64,000 nt of DNA from Siderastrea radians (Eukaryota; Cnidaria; Anthozoa; Scleractinia; Rhizangiidae). This document shows positions 36,901 through 46,889 of the stretch, in pieces. The stretch is taken from positions 5,544,347-5,608,346 of the forward strand of contig OZ024894.1 in assembly GCA_964017195.1 (NCBI GenBank). Direction: 5' to 3'. The position numbers were made by a program, and so were the translations under genes. The stretch's first letter is position 1; each line of letters starts with the position of its first letter. The notes under the pieces were generated by a model. The model was not told the DNA's origin and searched no databases. It saw only the letters and a program-made list of their open reading frames with translations.

Positions 36901-37011
36901 CCCTGCCCTTGAAAAGCTTCGGACATCGAAGTCTCGGTTTCGCTTTAACACTCCTCTGGAGCAAAAAATACAACGCTGAAATAGCAGCGTTCCACTCCGC
37001 CGAGCCGCCAT
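23198..37011 (-). CDS. DNAJA3: Mitochondrial DnaJ co-chaperone, Tid1/DNAJA3-like, with C-terminal transmembrane extension
   Basis: Type I DnaJ protein that delivers clients to mitochondrial Hsp70. Thirteen exons in gene order: 37011-36852, 36757-36686, 36546-36461, 35678-35598, 32440-32371, 30147-30002, 29136-28984, 28131-27984, 26519-26455, 26111-26040, 25430-25258, 23955-23858, 23523-23198. All phases agree, giving 549 residues (human 480). Residues 1-77 form an Arg-rich presequence ending GREFHTS. The J domain (about 81-145) carries HPD at 112-114. A Gly/Phe linker is followed by four CxxC zinc-finger repeats (Cys231/234, 248/251, 270/273, 284/287), then substrate domains ([14 protein letters not shown]). 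After the usual AYAE...GTVNGV end, the last exon adds about 107 residues with a predicted membrane segment (about 503-525, [20 protein letters not shown]) between charged flanks. The ATG at 36767 lies in the intron 1 acceptor tract and is not the start. Confidence 0.93.
24446..24856. mobile_element. MITE with AAGGACNGTGC ends, copy 1
   Basis: TTAAGGACAGTGCG at the left is inverted as GGGCACCGTACTTAA at the right. The interior matches 30393-30690 closely (TACAGAGGTATTTTTG, TTTCTTTCCAAA, GATCTGCT blocks). It lies in DNAJA3 intron 11. Confidence 0.7.
26139..26308. mobile_element. Possible small MITE in DNAJA3 intron 9
   Basis: TATACCAAACTGG...TAGATAG is loosely inverted as CTATCCACTGGTTTGGTATA about 150 bp later. 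Confidence 0.4.
26811..27014 (+). mobile_element. TTAA-flanked 204-bp MITE family, best copy
   Basis: Ends CCCTTTAAGCCCTAAC and GGGCTTTAAGGG are inverted. Perfect TTAA lies at 26807-26810 and 27015-27018. It lies in DNAJA3 intron 8. Confidence 0.85.
27663..27967 (+). mobile_element. tRNA-Ser-derived SINE with (ATT)n tail
   Basis: The head looks like a tRNA: box A TGGCTGAGTGG (27670-27680), an anticodon-loop-like CTTGAAA (anticodon TGA, serine), and box B GGTTCAAGTCC (27714-27724). A tRNA-unrelated body follows, ending in about 20 ATT units at 27905-27967. The tail stops only about 16 bp from the exon 8 splice donor of DNAJA3 (27983), on the opposite strand to that gene. Confidence 0.85.
28594..28741. 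repeat. 42-bp tandem repeat, about 3.5 units
   Basis: Units at 28625-28666 and 28667-28708 share AAAGTGGGATCAGTATGAGG. Partial units flank them. A 14-bp G run (28530-28543) precedes. It lies in DNAJA3 intron 7. Confidence 0.8.
29185..29486. mobile_element. 302-bp MITE with TTA duplication
   Basis: AGGCTGATTTGACAGTACGA and the inverse of AGGTGGATTTAGACGGTACG form the ends. TTA flanks both sides (29182-29184, 29487-29489). It lies in DNAJA3 intron 6. Confidence 0.75.
30692..32249. mobile_element. hAT-like non-autonomous transposon, 6-bp duplication
   Basis: CAGGGCTAAAACTTAAC and the inverse of AAGTTTTAACCCTG bound 1558 bp, with GGTCGCC/GGCGACC subterminal matches. GAATGC flanks both ends (30686-30691, 32250-32255). 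A short A-rich retro-like tail lies inside at 31577-31598. No transposase frame is recognised. Confidence 0.7.
31620..31675. repeat. 28-bp tandem duplication
   Basis: Two copies of TTTGCCAATGTACTGTTGAA plus 8 bases, differing only at the last position. Confidence 0.85.
32501..33241 (-). mobile_element. hAT-like element with broken transposase start, 6-bp duplication
   Basis: Ends CAGTGCTCGACCTTA and TAAGGTCGAGCACTG, with CTAGTCC-rich subterminal arms, bound 741 bp. ATACAG flanks both ends (32495-32500, 33242-33247). On the minus strand from 32850 a frame begins [13 protein letters not shown]. After a frame change near 32700 it continues [15 protein letters not shown], recalling the N-terminus of hAT-related, ZNF862-like transposases. 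Everything downstream is deleted. It lies in DNAJA3 intron 4. Confidence 0.7.
33263..33465 (+). mobile_element. TTAA-flanked MITE family, copy 4
   Basis: TTAA at 33259-33262, then a diverged left end. The internal ACAAATTCTCCTTACTAGTT and AGTAAGGAGAATACGCATTT blocks are conserved. It sits 16 bp after the hAT-like element. Confidence 0.7.
34277..35555. mobile_element. 1.28-kb TTAA-flanked DNA transposon
   Basis: AGGATCCTAGTCA and TGACTAGGATCCT form the ends, with TTAA at 34273-34276 and 35556-35559. It ends about 40 bp from DNAJA3 exon 4. A 109-codon minus-strand frame (35035-35364) inside has no recognised domain. Directly outside the left end is a 13-bp-arm hairpin at 34243-34277. Confidence 0.75.
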
Positions 37012-37245
37012 ATTGGCAACCGGTGGAAAAGTACATGCTCACCTCACTTGGTGACGCAATTTTTGCCATATTTGGATGCAAAGGATCTGAAATGGAAATG
37101 CATGTAATTTTGAAAAGTGGGATGATGGCCCCGAACGGGATTTGAAAGAAGGGAAGCATATGAAGCCCAAGAAGGGAAATTAAACCACTCGGGTTGAAAA
37201 AGAAAGACATGCTAGAAGCGAATCAGGAATTAAAAGAAAGGTTAA

Positions 37246-39674
37246 GGCGGGGTTTCACCTGAATTTTGGTGAAAAAATGAATTTTTGTTTTTTCTCAAAA
37301 CTGGCAACTTTAACTACTTAACTTAACATTGAGAAGTCATTTTTTCCGTTTTACTTACCATTTCGCTGTAAATTAACGGTCTATTTACAAAAGATGAAAA
37401 TCTGGGGATGCGTTACCATGGCAACGATAATAGCATTTTTTGTTTTTCTCGGCTGTTTACGGCCTTTTCTGGCTGATTTCTCGAGGAAACACGAATGTGA
37501 TACTTGGTGACGCATACATGATGGAAAATACTGCGAATTGCACCCTGGGATATATTTCCCATAGAAACCGAAGGTTGAGATCGCTTTTCGAAATCCGTGT
37601 GCTCAAGAGTAGTCAAAATATTGTTGTAAATGGCTGGAAAAAGGCAAAGAAGCCTCTACAGACGAAAACAGAAAGGAAAAGGATTTGGTGGGTGTAAAAG
37701 AAAGGGAAAAATTCGGGAAAAAGACCCGTCAGAAGAAGTAGAAATCGATCGAGCAAAACCGAGCACCTGTCCAGTGACATCTCACGAGGGAGCTGACGCT
37801 TCAGACTCTGAGGACTCTGATCAACCACTCAGTTCATCAGTGAAGAAGATGAAGCTGTTCCATTCAACAGAGGAATCACTGAATAGCTCGGATGAATAAT
37901 CAACTGGGTAATGCGAAGCAACTGGCTACAGACTAATTGATTTGCAAAGTCTATCTTCGGTGCTCTCTGCAGCACATAAATGTGAAGAAGGTAAGAAAAT
38001 TGCCTTGACAGATTTTACCAAACCGTTTGATTGTTCTTACGGGCAGAAAAACAAACGATTTTATTGTATAATTTATCTTAGTGATTTTGTGGCTTTGATT
38101 TTGTTGTTTGTGATTAAATATTTTGGCACTTGTAGTTCCATATTTATTGCACTAGGAATTTTGTTTTCAAATGGCGTGCAACAGATGCCACACTAGACAT
38201 TTCAAATAAACATTGTCTCATACTGCACGTCTTTTTGTTTCTTCAGCAAACATCATTCTTCAAGAAACTGAAAGTGGTCGGGCAGGGTTAAAGTCTGACC
38301 TTTCCCTCATTTGCAGTGCTTGTGATGAAAGCACTTCACTCCAGACATCTGCCAACATCACAAAAAGGGGAAAGTCCTTTGATGTAAACAAAAGAGCTGT
38401 TTTTCACTCTCTGGAATCGGGGACTGGTTATGAAGGGCTTTCATCCTTCTGTGGAATCATGAACATGCCTTGTATGTTGACAAGTTCCTACTACAAACAG
38501 GTAGACAGCATCCTAGGCATTGTAGAAGATTACACACAGGAAGAGCTCATAAGTGCAGGTCAGAGGCTGCGAAACATCATCCTTGATGAAAACCCAGAAC
38601 TTGACATTAATGAGACTTTGGATGCAGCTGTTAGCTTTGATGGCACCTGGGCCAAGCGAGGCTTTACCTCTTTGACAGGGGTAGTCTTTGCAATCTCAGT
38701 AGACAGTGGTGAGGTTTTGGATTATGCTGTCTTGTCAAAAACTTGCCAAAAGTGTGCTCGCAAAGAGTCACAGTGTGAAGGAGACGACGAGAGCTTTCAG
38801 GAGTGGAGTCCACAAAGGAGCAGAATGTAGAAAGGACATCATGGATAAACTTTCAATTCCTGGTGGGACACACACAAGCCGTGCCTTTAGGCTAAAGGAT
38901 AACAAGCGTTTGCGGAAAGCAGACACCCAAGCTACGGCCAAGGAAAAGAAGCGCCGCCAGGCAGTCCAACTTGTTCGCACACAACGGGAAGAAGCCCTTC
39001 AGGACCTTGAAGGGATCCCTTATGAGGCTGGGGGATTCTGATTGGTTGCCTTTTGCCTCTAGAAACTAAATCTGGCTAGTTTTCCACCTATTGATGTTTT
39101 TGTTCAAGAGCCATCATAATATATAATCTGTTATAAACTTTAAGTCTGTTTTCTCAAAACGACCGATTTTCACCTTTGAGAAAAGATATCTCAAGAAGGA
39201 TTTAAGCTATTGACCTGAAATTTTCAGGACAGTTAGTGCTCATTTAATGAATTGATATAAATGAAGGAATTTTCCATAGGCTTGCTGGGGGAAAAATGAC
39301 CAATTAATATTCACCTAGTTTTTCAGCATGTAACTTGAGATGGTTGCTTTGATGTGTGATATTACAATTTTGTAAAATCCTTCATTCATATCAACAATTA
39401 GTTCTTATTCTTTGAAATGACATAAAAAGTTTATTTTTCTGTCAAATTTATAAAGAGAAATCTTTTCTCAAGTATCCATGGGTTTTGCACTGCGGGTGGT
39501 ATTTTTGACCGCCTGGTGTCAAGTTACTTTTGCTGATACTGCACAAAAACAGCCATTGTTAGAATCTTTGGTTTGTAAGCTTTCCAGTGATATATACTTT
39601 GCCATGGTTTGGATTAAAACTGTTAGAGCTACTGAAGATACAAAAAGTGTGCTTTTTTCAGGTGAAACCCCGCC
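37246..39674 (+). mobile_element. Kolobok-like DNA transposon, TTAA duplication
   Basis: GGCGGGGTTTCACCTGAA forms 18-bp inverted ends. TTAA lies at 37242-37245 and 39675-39678. It carries a decayed transposase gene. The left end is 234 bp upstream of the DNAJA3 start codon, in what should be that gene's promoter. Confidence 0.8.
37630..39041 (+). pseudogene. Broken 'Mutator-like/Kolobok' transposase
   Basis: The start MAGKRQRSLYRRKQKGKGFG is typical of the family. The frame then meets TAA stops at 37897 and 37909 and resumes as GYRLIDLQSLSSVLSAAHKC. An intron (37991-38246) leads to a block with KRAVFHSLESGTGYEGLSS, MNMPCM and AAVSFDGTWAKRGFTSLTG, the conserved core. After DDESFQEW the central part of the protein is missing, and the text jumps to the C-terminal MDKLSIPGGTHTSRAFR...PYEAGGF in another frame (stop 39039-39041). 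The copy therefore cannot make an active transposase. Confidence 0.8.
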
Positions 39675-40104
39675 TTAAGATAAAATAACTTTTTCTGTTT
39701 AAAACAAACATTATAAGCCTTCGGCTACCTATCCGGTCTATTGCCTTTGACATTTAATGGAAATGGTAACCTATATAATGGATAAAAAGGAGCGCTAACA
39801 AAACCCGGAACATGGAACATCCCGGAACATTCCGGAACATCCCAGAACAGGCCCAATTATCACAAATTAAATGAAAAAAAAGTTATAAAAAAAATTCTGA
39901 TGTTAAAAAAGAAAAAAGAAAAAGAAAAAAACAGATAATAAATATAATAGAATAAAATAAAATAAAATAAAAGATATAAAATGAATGAATAAATGAATAA
40001 ATAAATAAATAAATAATAAATAAATAAATAAATAAATGATTTGTGATTAAATTAACGAATATACTAATTCTATAACCAGGGTACCGAAGGCGTACCTGGC
40101 TTTA

Positions 40105-40960
40105 GCCTGCGTAGCAGGCGTAAACGGGGAGGGGGAAGGGGAGCAAGAATGCGGGAGAAGGGGGACTGGGGGCTAGGGACGAGGGAACGCCTGATACAAA
40201 GACCCCCATTTTTCATTTCTGCGGCCGCCAGCGGCCGCAAAATTCTGATTGGCTAATTTTTGACAGTAAGTCCCACGGGAATGACGTAATTTGACGAAGA
40301 CGTACAGTTAGAAGATTTGAACTTGGTTGCAGCAGCCAACAGGCCGGGCCAGGTAGCGAAATTGAAACAAGCGGGAGAAACGGTAGTTTGAGCTCTTCCA
40401 AAGGGAAGAGATGTTTTAGCGGTTTTGCCAAAGGGATACGGTCCTAGAAAGAAGAGATTTTGTCATTGTCAGAGAGGATTTCAAGAAAGCATTGCACCGT
40501 TTCACGCGTGAATTTCCGAGGCAGTGTAAATATCCCGTTTAATATCGGAATGAAGACTCGCCCTTTGAGAACTATAGATTACCTTTTCTAGAAGCGAAAA
40601 TTGAACGTGTTTCATTTTCGAAAGCAAATCTTTTTATTTAGAAAAGCTTCGTGTCTCTAATTTCGAAAAAAGCGCAAGTATAAGTTCTTTGATTGGAAAA
40701 GAATCTTCATCCTAACTTTATTTTTAGATGCTTCATTAAATTCCTGCGTGCAGTCAGACATGCAGGAAAGCGCGTGCCTGTTTCTGATTGGTGGTTGCAT
40801 TGACAGTTAACTTAATTAGATTACCTAAAAATCGGTGGGCGGAGATGGAAAAATGGGGGTCTTTGTAGCAGGCGTTCCCTCGTCCCTAGCTCTCAGAACC
40901 CATTTTTCTCCCGCGTTCTCGTTCCCCTTCCCCTTCCCCGTTTACGCCTGCTACGCAGGC
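40105..40960. mobile_element. 856-bp MITE with ~100-bp inverted ends, TA duplication
   Basis: GCCTGCGTAGCAGGCGTAAA and its inverse bound the element, with purine-rich arms (GGGGGAAGGGGAGCAAGAA against its complement). TA flanks both sides (40103-40104, 40961-40962). Confidence 0.75.
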
Positions 40961-41127
40961 TAACCTGGCTTATAAAATGCGCCTCATTTCTCGATTCCAA
41001 AAATATCTCAGATAACATTGAGGCCTTATTTTGGGTTTCGAGAGAAGGTTTAATTGATATGAGAAAATTGAAGTATTTTCTCAGTCACGCATGTAGTAGT
41101 CTCCTATGGCGTTGCGTGACGACCCTA

Positions 41128-41397
41128 AGGGCCTGGCTAAACTAGGAAATTGTTGCGGAAACATTGTTTTCAGACATGTTTCCTTGGGTGGCTTAACTGA
41201 GAAACATACATTTCAGAAGGAAAATTTGCGTCTGTGAAGCAAATTGAAATGTTTTTGACTTGATTCAGAAACATTTCCTTGCTTCTAAGACGCAAAATTT
41301 GCTTCCACAACATACGTTTCTCGCGCGGCTAAACTGGGAAACATTTGCGTCTGCAGCGATGTTTCCGCAACAATGCTTCCTAGTTTAGCCAGGCCCT
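41128..41397. mobile_element. 270-bp MITE, AGGGCCTGGCTAAACTAGGA ends
   Basis: About 38 bp of inverted ends running into GGAAACAT/ATGTTTCC, with a second inverted GAAACAT pair inside. The flanks (CTA/TTA) fit a TNA duplication only loosely. An outer, weaker inverted match (GTAGTCTCCTA) also exists. Confidence 0.65.
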
Positions 41398-41665
41398 TTA
41401 AGAACGGCTGCGTAGGAGACTACGCATCTAGTCAAGCAGTTTCACTTTCCTGGCACGCTTTTGAGTGTCCTTGTCTCACTTTTATTCGCTTGTTTAAGGA
41501 CGTTTCATGTTTAAGTTGATTTCCAAAGTAAAAGTGTGCAGGGATGAATAAACCTAAATTATACTAAGTCCACCCTACATTGAAGATCTTTTGTCAAACC
41601 AGCTGCTCATTATTGTCTTCGCTCGTCTACACAATCTCGCCTGTTCATTCCGAAAGTCAGCTGTT

Positions 41666-41793
41666 CTACACTTGGGGATCATGCCTTTGTTCATGCTACA
41701 TCTATTTTATGGAACTCGTTGCCATTAACTATAAGAACAAGCAGCAGCCTCGCCATTTTTAAAAAGCAACTGAAAGCAAAAGAGAGCTTTTAA
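41666..41793 (+). pseudogene. LINE reverse-transcriptase C-terminal scrap
   Basis: Reads GDHAFVHATSILWNSLPLTI then IFKKQLKAKESF and a stop, the usual tail of L2/CR1-type reverse transcriptases. The upstream part is in another frame or absent. Confidence 0.65.
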
Positions 41794-42806
41794 TTTATCG
41801 ATAATAATAACCTAATGTAAAACGCTTTAAATATGTTACTATTAGCTCTAAATAAATTGATTATTATTGTATTATCATTTTTATCGAGTGACCGAACAGT
41901 AAAAATAACAACAGAATACAAGTCATGCGTCCATCCTTTAAAAAACATGATCTTTACTAATTTAAATTGGAAATGAATCCTAAGTTGTAATTGTTCACCA
42001 TTAATAATATCCTAATTTTAAGAGTACTCATTCCATATACCTAGAACAAAAATTGGACCTTTGGTTATGGGCTCCTGCACATGCAAAACATGCATTAGTC
42101 ACAGTTCGCTTTTTAGTCACTCCAAGCTCCAGACTCCAAGCTTTCTTATTTTTTGCGCGGTAATTTCTGTCAAAATTTGCAACCCCTTTTAGTATGGACC
42201 TAGCTGCTATCTCCTTCAGTTTATGGTGTATTTCAGCGACCCTTTAAAGACTAAGATAACAAATTTCCCTCCCTTTCTTATGCTGCAACTAAAAAAATAA
42301 CGCTTTCGTTGAAGGTTTGTGTTTCAAACTGAAATATATCCGACACAAAAACTATATCAGTTTTTTAGTTTATTTATTATTTTTATTAATTTATTCTTCT
42401 TGTCTTTGTCTTTTCTCCGCTGTAATGTTGAGTTAATTTAATGTAGTTTTACTTTTGTTCAGTCCAAGTTTTTCTGCAGATCCAGATCTTTGCCACAGAT
42501 CTGGTTACTCTCACTGGTTACTATGTGGTTTAATCCATATATATTTTTTTAATTCAGGGGAAGGCAAAGAAACCATCACGATAGAAAATCACGTGATAAA
42601 ATTGGCGGGAAAGAGATGTTTTATGTACTACTGTTATAGATTTCTTAAAGTTTGGGTTTTTTTACTGTTTGTTTGTTTGTTCGTGTTTTGGTTGTTTGGG
42701 TAATCGCTTTCTTTCTTTCTATTTTTTTTTCATTTATTTTTGTGATATTTGCCCTGTTCCGGGATGTTCCGGAATGTTCCATGTTCCGGGTTTTGTTAAC
42801 GCCCGA

Positions 42807-44562
42807 TAAAAGGGGTGTAAAATGAGAATTTTTGTGGGATTTACACTAAAAAAAGAAAAAAAAACATGCGTAAACGGCTGCTTACGCGATCATTTTCCCA
42901 CGTAAAAGAAAGGTGTTTAGCTGTAGATTTGCTTTGCAGTCGGGCGGATCTATAATAAACTCCTGGAGAAAGGAGATAAAACCAGAGTAAACGAACTGAA
43001 ATGGTTTGTTATCGTCGGGAATTCGCTTGCCACCAGAAATCCAAATCACTGACAAACGCCTAATCACTAAGTGTTCAGTTTGTAGCTTACAGTCAAAGAA
43101 TCTCCGTGATTTAGAAAAGTCTCTGTTGCTAAACGTCTAGAGCAAGCTCTCTCTATTTTGCCTTCTTAGCGCCCCCACCCCCGAGAGAGCTTACTTGCAG
43201 GCCAAACGTCTCGGAACTGAGGAAACGTCGATTCCAGGGCTGTTCCCCTCATTCCGATCGAGATTGGGAAAAGTAGGCTATTGCGACGGCCGCAGAGGAA
43301 GAATTTATGCAAACAGTGAGCTTGTTAAAAAAATTGCCACGCTATCCCCATACGGATCTTAACCATTATAGCTTCATATGTCAGTTGTTTCCAGCAGGCA
43401 GTTGGTTTTTGCAATTTAGGGAAAGCTGGAGCCTGGATAAAGAAAGAAAGAGAGAAAAAAAAGTAGAAATAAAGGATATATTTCGGCCGGCAAACTTAAA
43501 AGCTTTCAATAAAATCGTTAAAAACAAAAGCCCTCGCGGCTAATACGGTTCAGTCAGTTTTAATTACGTATACCCGAGAAAGTTATTGAGAAAAAGGAAG
43601 AAAAACTGCATTCGCAGAATATAAGGGTGGTATGGGAAAGACAAAATGGATTGCACTTAAAATAAATAGGTTTTTAAATCCTACTGAGGGATGCGGAGTG
43701 AGATTTTTTGACAGCTCTGTGGTTCCAGCAGGACTTCCTGATATTTGAACAGTAGAGAAAGACTCAACAGCGAAAAGTATACAATATTGTATCCGTTTCT
43801 TCCTGTGTTGCAACCCTTTTTTAAAAATAGATCGGGCAATTGACAATTTCCTGCTAATTCACAACACTGAAAGAGAGACCATATTGCGCGTTTAATTAAA
43901 ATCCGTCCTTTATTTGAAGCTATTAATATTTAGCTTGAATAGCCCATCGCTTTTGGAAATGGTGGTATTTATTTTATGACTTAAAAACAGGTGCAGTGAT
44001 AGAATCATTCTCGCCGCAATTTACAACACACAAAATATTTATCGTTCAAATACTACCGATTCCTTGTTCAAGAGAGGCCGTAAATTATACCTTTCTTAAC
44101 AGCATGGAGCGGTTTGTGTATAAATTATACTAGTTTTAGACTACGGTTTTTTCAGTGAATTATTGTGAGACTCACGATATATAATCGGTATAATCGGTCT
44201 TACACAATCACTTATAGCGGTCATCAACAGTCATAAACACCATCTGAAGGTAAGTATACCTAGTCAGGCTTCATATGTAAGTTGTCTAAAGTGGAGGTAG
44301 TCGTGTAATACTAGCTAGAGACCCAGAGAGATATATACTCCTAGTTTGAGCGCCTATAGAGATCAACCTAGTCACTTCAAATTACTATGTGTACCGCATT
44401 TTCTCGATTAAACGGCGACCCACGAATATTAAACACCGGGCCCATTAGGTCAAGTTTTTAATAAATGCCCTCTTTTAGTCCAAAGTGCTGCCCTTTATTT
44501 ATAGCCTTCTCGCCTTTTCCACGTTCGCATTGCTGCTCGTTTCTTTTTCGCGCGCTACATAC
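42807..44562. other. Unassigned region
   Basis: No gene recognised. Several short open frames look random. Sequence at 44398-44470 (CATTTTCTCGATTAAACGGC) may be the left end of the Tigger-like remnant that follows. Confidence 0.4.
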
Positions 44563-44780
44563 TCACTTCCTTACCCAGTTCATGTTGTACGAATCTGTGT
44601 TGGATATGTTGAGATGAATATGCACCTCGTTAGTTATTTCGTCACCTGAGGACGACGATGAGTCGGCTTTAGATCTTGCTTCTCTGGCCTTCTTTTCTTC
44701 TGGAGACTTGACTTCGATGTCAGATACACTCGAATCACTCCCACGCCCTTTTCTTTTTAGTTGTAGAATATTATCAGCCA
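44563..44780 (-). pseudogene. Possible pogo/Tigger-type transposase tail
   Basis: A minus-strand frame (DNILQLKRKGRGSDSSVSD, then EEKKAREARSKADSSSSSGD, ending NMNWVRK) resembles the acidic, lysine-rich tail of pogo-like transposases. A T-run of about 24 bases (on the gene strand) lies just upstream. No DDE domain remains. Confidence 0.35.
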
Positions 44781-44933
44781 AAAAAAAAAAAAAAAAAAAA
44801 AAAGACAACCAATACACGGAAAGCTACCGAACGCACGACTATCCGATTAGCATGCCTTGACCCAGTCCCACCTCGTTAATTATAACAACCTCATATCCCA
44901 TAAGTGCGAGTGGAATAATTGTTAAATTTAATA

Positions 44934-45086
44934 GCCCAATTTCGATATATTAAAATTCAGTCTTAAACAATGGGTATCATTTCGAGGCTTGGGGGAATAA
45001 ACCCATATAAATCCTTACATCATTCCCCCAAGCCTCGTAGTGACGTCTATTGTTCTAAGTTGAATTTGAATAGATCGAAATTGGGC
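44934..45086. mobile_element. 153-bp foldback MITE, TA duplication
   Basis: GCCCAATTTCGATATATTAA and its near-inverse bound arms of about 70 bp that meet at GAGGCTTGGGGGAAT. TA flanks both sides (44932-44933, 45087-45088). Confidence 0.75.
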
Positions 45087-45417
45087 TATTTCCATTTTCC
45101 TTTCCCGATTCTGGAATCGTTGCTCAACTGATTTGGACTACGGACATTTTTTGCTTTGCTGCGAAAACTTTTGAATGCTGCCGCAGTTGATATGGCATCC
45201 ATTTTCCTTATAAGGCCTTTTCTAAGTATGCAATCGTCAACAAACCTAGTAGGGCAAGCCCACACGGTATTCTGTTTCATAGTTATACTTAGTTGTTATT
45301 AGTTTACTGTAATTGTCTTTGAAATGTCCCTTCAAGGGAAGTTAATAATTTGATCTTCCCTACCAGGTTTAGGCCACAAGACCTCAATCAACCGAAATTA
45401 AAGGATCCGCTACCACG

Positions 45418-46422
45418 ATGAACAATGTGATTAACAGTAGTGATGCAACTGCCACGAGAATGGCACACGAATTTGCGCATAGGGGGACCCTACAAGCTAT
45501 GATGGAAAGCTTTCCCTTGGTTATAGTGATGCTGTCTGCGTTTCTGGGCAATTCTTTGGTTCTGTGGGCAGTAAAGTGCAATCCACGACTGCGCACAACG
45601 CTTAATTACTACGTCGCAGCCTTGGCAAGCACCGATTTGCTCATGGCAATCCTTGCAATGCCGCTGTCCCTAAGCGTGTTGATCGTGGGCCGCTGGCCTT
45701 TCAATAAGGGTTCGTGTGTTTATCATGGATACATAATGACAACTCTAGGATCAGCCTCTCTTTTCATTCTAACGTTAACAGCTGTTAACCGCTATTTTAA
45801 GGTAGTGCGGCCAAACCAATACCGAACCTATTTCAAAGTGAAAGCTGTTTTGAGCTCCTTGGTTGTCACTTGGCTCGTCGCTATAGCGTGGCCAGTGTAT
45901 TTTGTGGTAAAGGGACTAATCCGCTACCACCCAGGAAAATTTTGTTGCATTTACGACCTTGATCTAGTCAGCTTAGGAGAAGGACTTGCTTTAAACATCG
46001 CAATGGCCGTCTTTACCTTTGATATCATGACCTTCAGCTACTTTAAAATCTTTTTAACAGTTAGAAAGCACAATGCAAACTTGGGAAAGAACAACACTTC
46101 TGCTCGGATTTCTGCGAAAGATTTAAACGTCACCAAATTACTATTTGCTGTTGTTATTGTTTACGTATTGTGTTGGCTTCCACTGCTAATTGTTGACACC
46201 ACAGAACTGTTTACTGGTCCTTACGTTTTCCCTCGCCAAGTTTACCAGCTCTATTCTTACATGGTTGGAGTCAACAGCGCTATTAATCCCGTCCTGTATG
46301 GATTTTTCAATCGCGAGTTTAAAATGGAATTCAAAAGGATTCTCAAGATTGGCGAGAACTCGAATTCAGTAAGGCCGTTATCAAAAATAATGCAATCTCA
46401 ATCGCGGAAAAATGAAACATAG
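45418..46422 (+). CDS. Class A G protein-coupled receptor (paralogue 1), intronless
   Basis: A rhodopsin-type receptor of 334 residues, ligand unknown; it resembles the melatonin-receptor-like/orphan class A group of cnidarians. Seven hydrophobic segments carry the expected marks: Asn45 in TM1 (GNS), Asp73 in TM2 (LASTD), Trp93 in GRWPF, Cys100, NRY at 124-126 in place of DRY, Trp152 in TM4, Cys176/177, CWLP from 252, and NPVLY from 290. An N-glycosylation site (Asn6) precedes TM1. TM5 lacks the usual proline. The start has no in-frame ATG upstream nearby, and a CTACCAG at 45361-45367 could be the acceptor after a 5' UTR intron. It aligns without gaps to the gene at 52798 through Cys100 and NRY. 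Confidence 0.92.
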   Translation: MNNVINSSDATATRMAHEFAHRGTLQAMMESFPLVIVMLSAFLGNSLVLWAVKCNPRLRTTLNYYVAALASTDLLMAILAMPLSLSVLIVGRWPFNKGSCVYHGYIMTTLGSASLFILTLTAVNRYFKVVRPNQYRTYFKVKAVLSSLVVTWLVAIAWPVYFVVKGLIRYHPGKFCCIYDLDLVSLGEGLALNIAMAVFTFDIMTFSYFKIFLTVRKHNANLGKNNTSARISAKDLNVTKLLFAVVIVYVLCWLPLLIVDTTELFTGPYVFPRQVYQLYSYMVGVNSAINPVLYGFFNREFKMEFKRILKIGENSNSVRPLSKIMQSQSRKNET

Positions 46423-46823
46423 ATGTCCTGTGCACAAGGAAACGTTATCTTATACAAGACCAATATCTGGATCATCGAGATACAGATCGTGAGAATTAAG
46501 AAAATGATCACCAAGAAGGAATGTTTCGATACTTGAGCAGATTCGTCCAACGTGTCTCAAGAGAAATACTCAGGAGAAATATATGAAGGCTACTGATGGA
46601 GCTCTACACGTTGATCTTGGGGCTTAAAGTTCGCTTGGTAAAGAAGAATTAAGGTTAAGAAGGGAGCTTGTTAGATAAGCTGTATCTTTTACAGAGCTAT
46701 GTGTCGTATAGTAACCACATGTACAAAGTTTTGAGATTAATTTTTGATAACTTTTTAACGTGGGGGGCGGAGCTTGTCAAGTTCCACGCATGCGCTCGCG
46801 ACTCCTCTTCTCATAGTTCTTCA

Positions 46824-46889
46824 ATCTCGTTCCCAGAGGCTGCATTCCTTTTGGTCAGCACCAAGGATGCAAGACCTCTGGGATAATCA
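46824..46889 (-). repeat. Small hairpin repeat, copy 1
   Basis: Begins ATCTCGTTCCCAGAGG and ends CCTCTGGGATAATCA. It is the reverse orientation of the copy at 48973-49044. Confidence 0.55.

Larger units (their letters stand above)
39791..42806. mobile_element. 3-kb foldback composite
   Basis: Outer ends GCTAACAAAACCCGGAACAT and its inverse (near 42770-42803) carry repeated GGAACAT/CCGGAA motifs. GATAAAAAGG before the left end and GATAAAAGG after the right end may be a target duplication. The interior holds A-rich repeats (39949-40037), two MITEs and a LINE scrap. Confidence 0.65.

Noticed and set aside
36794..37210. Minus-strand 138-codon frame
   Set aside because: It overlaps DNAJA3 exon 1 in another frame and lacks family features.
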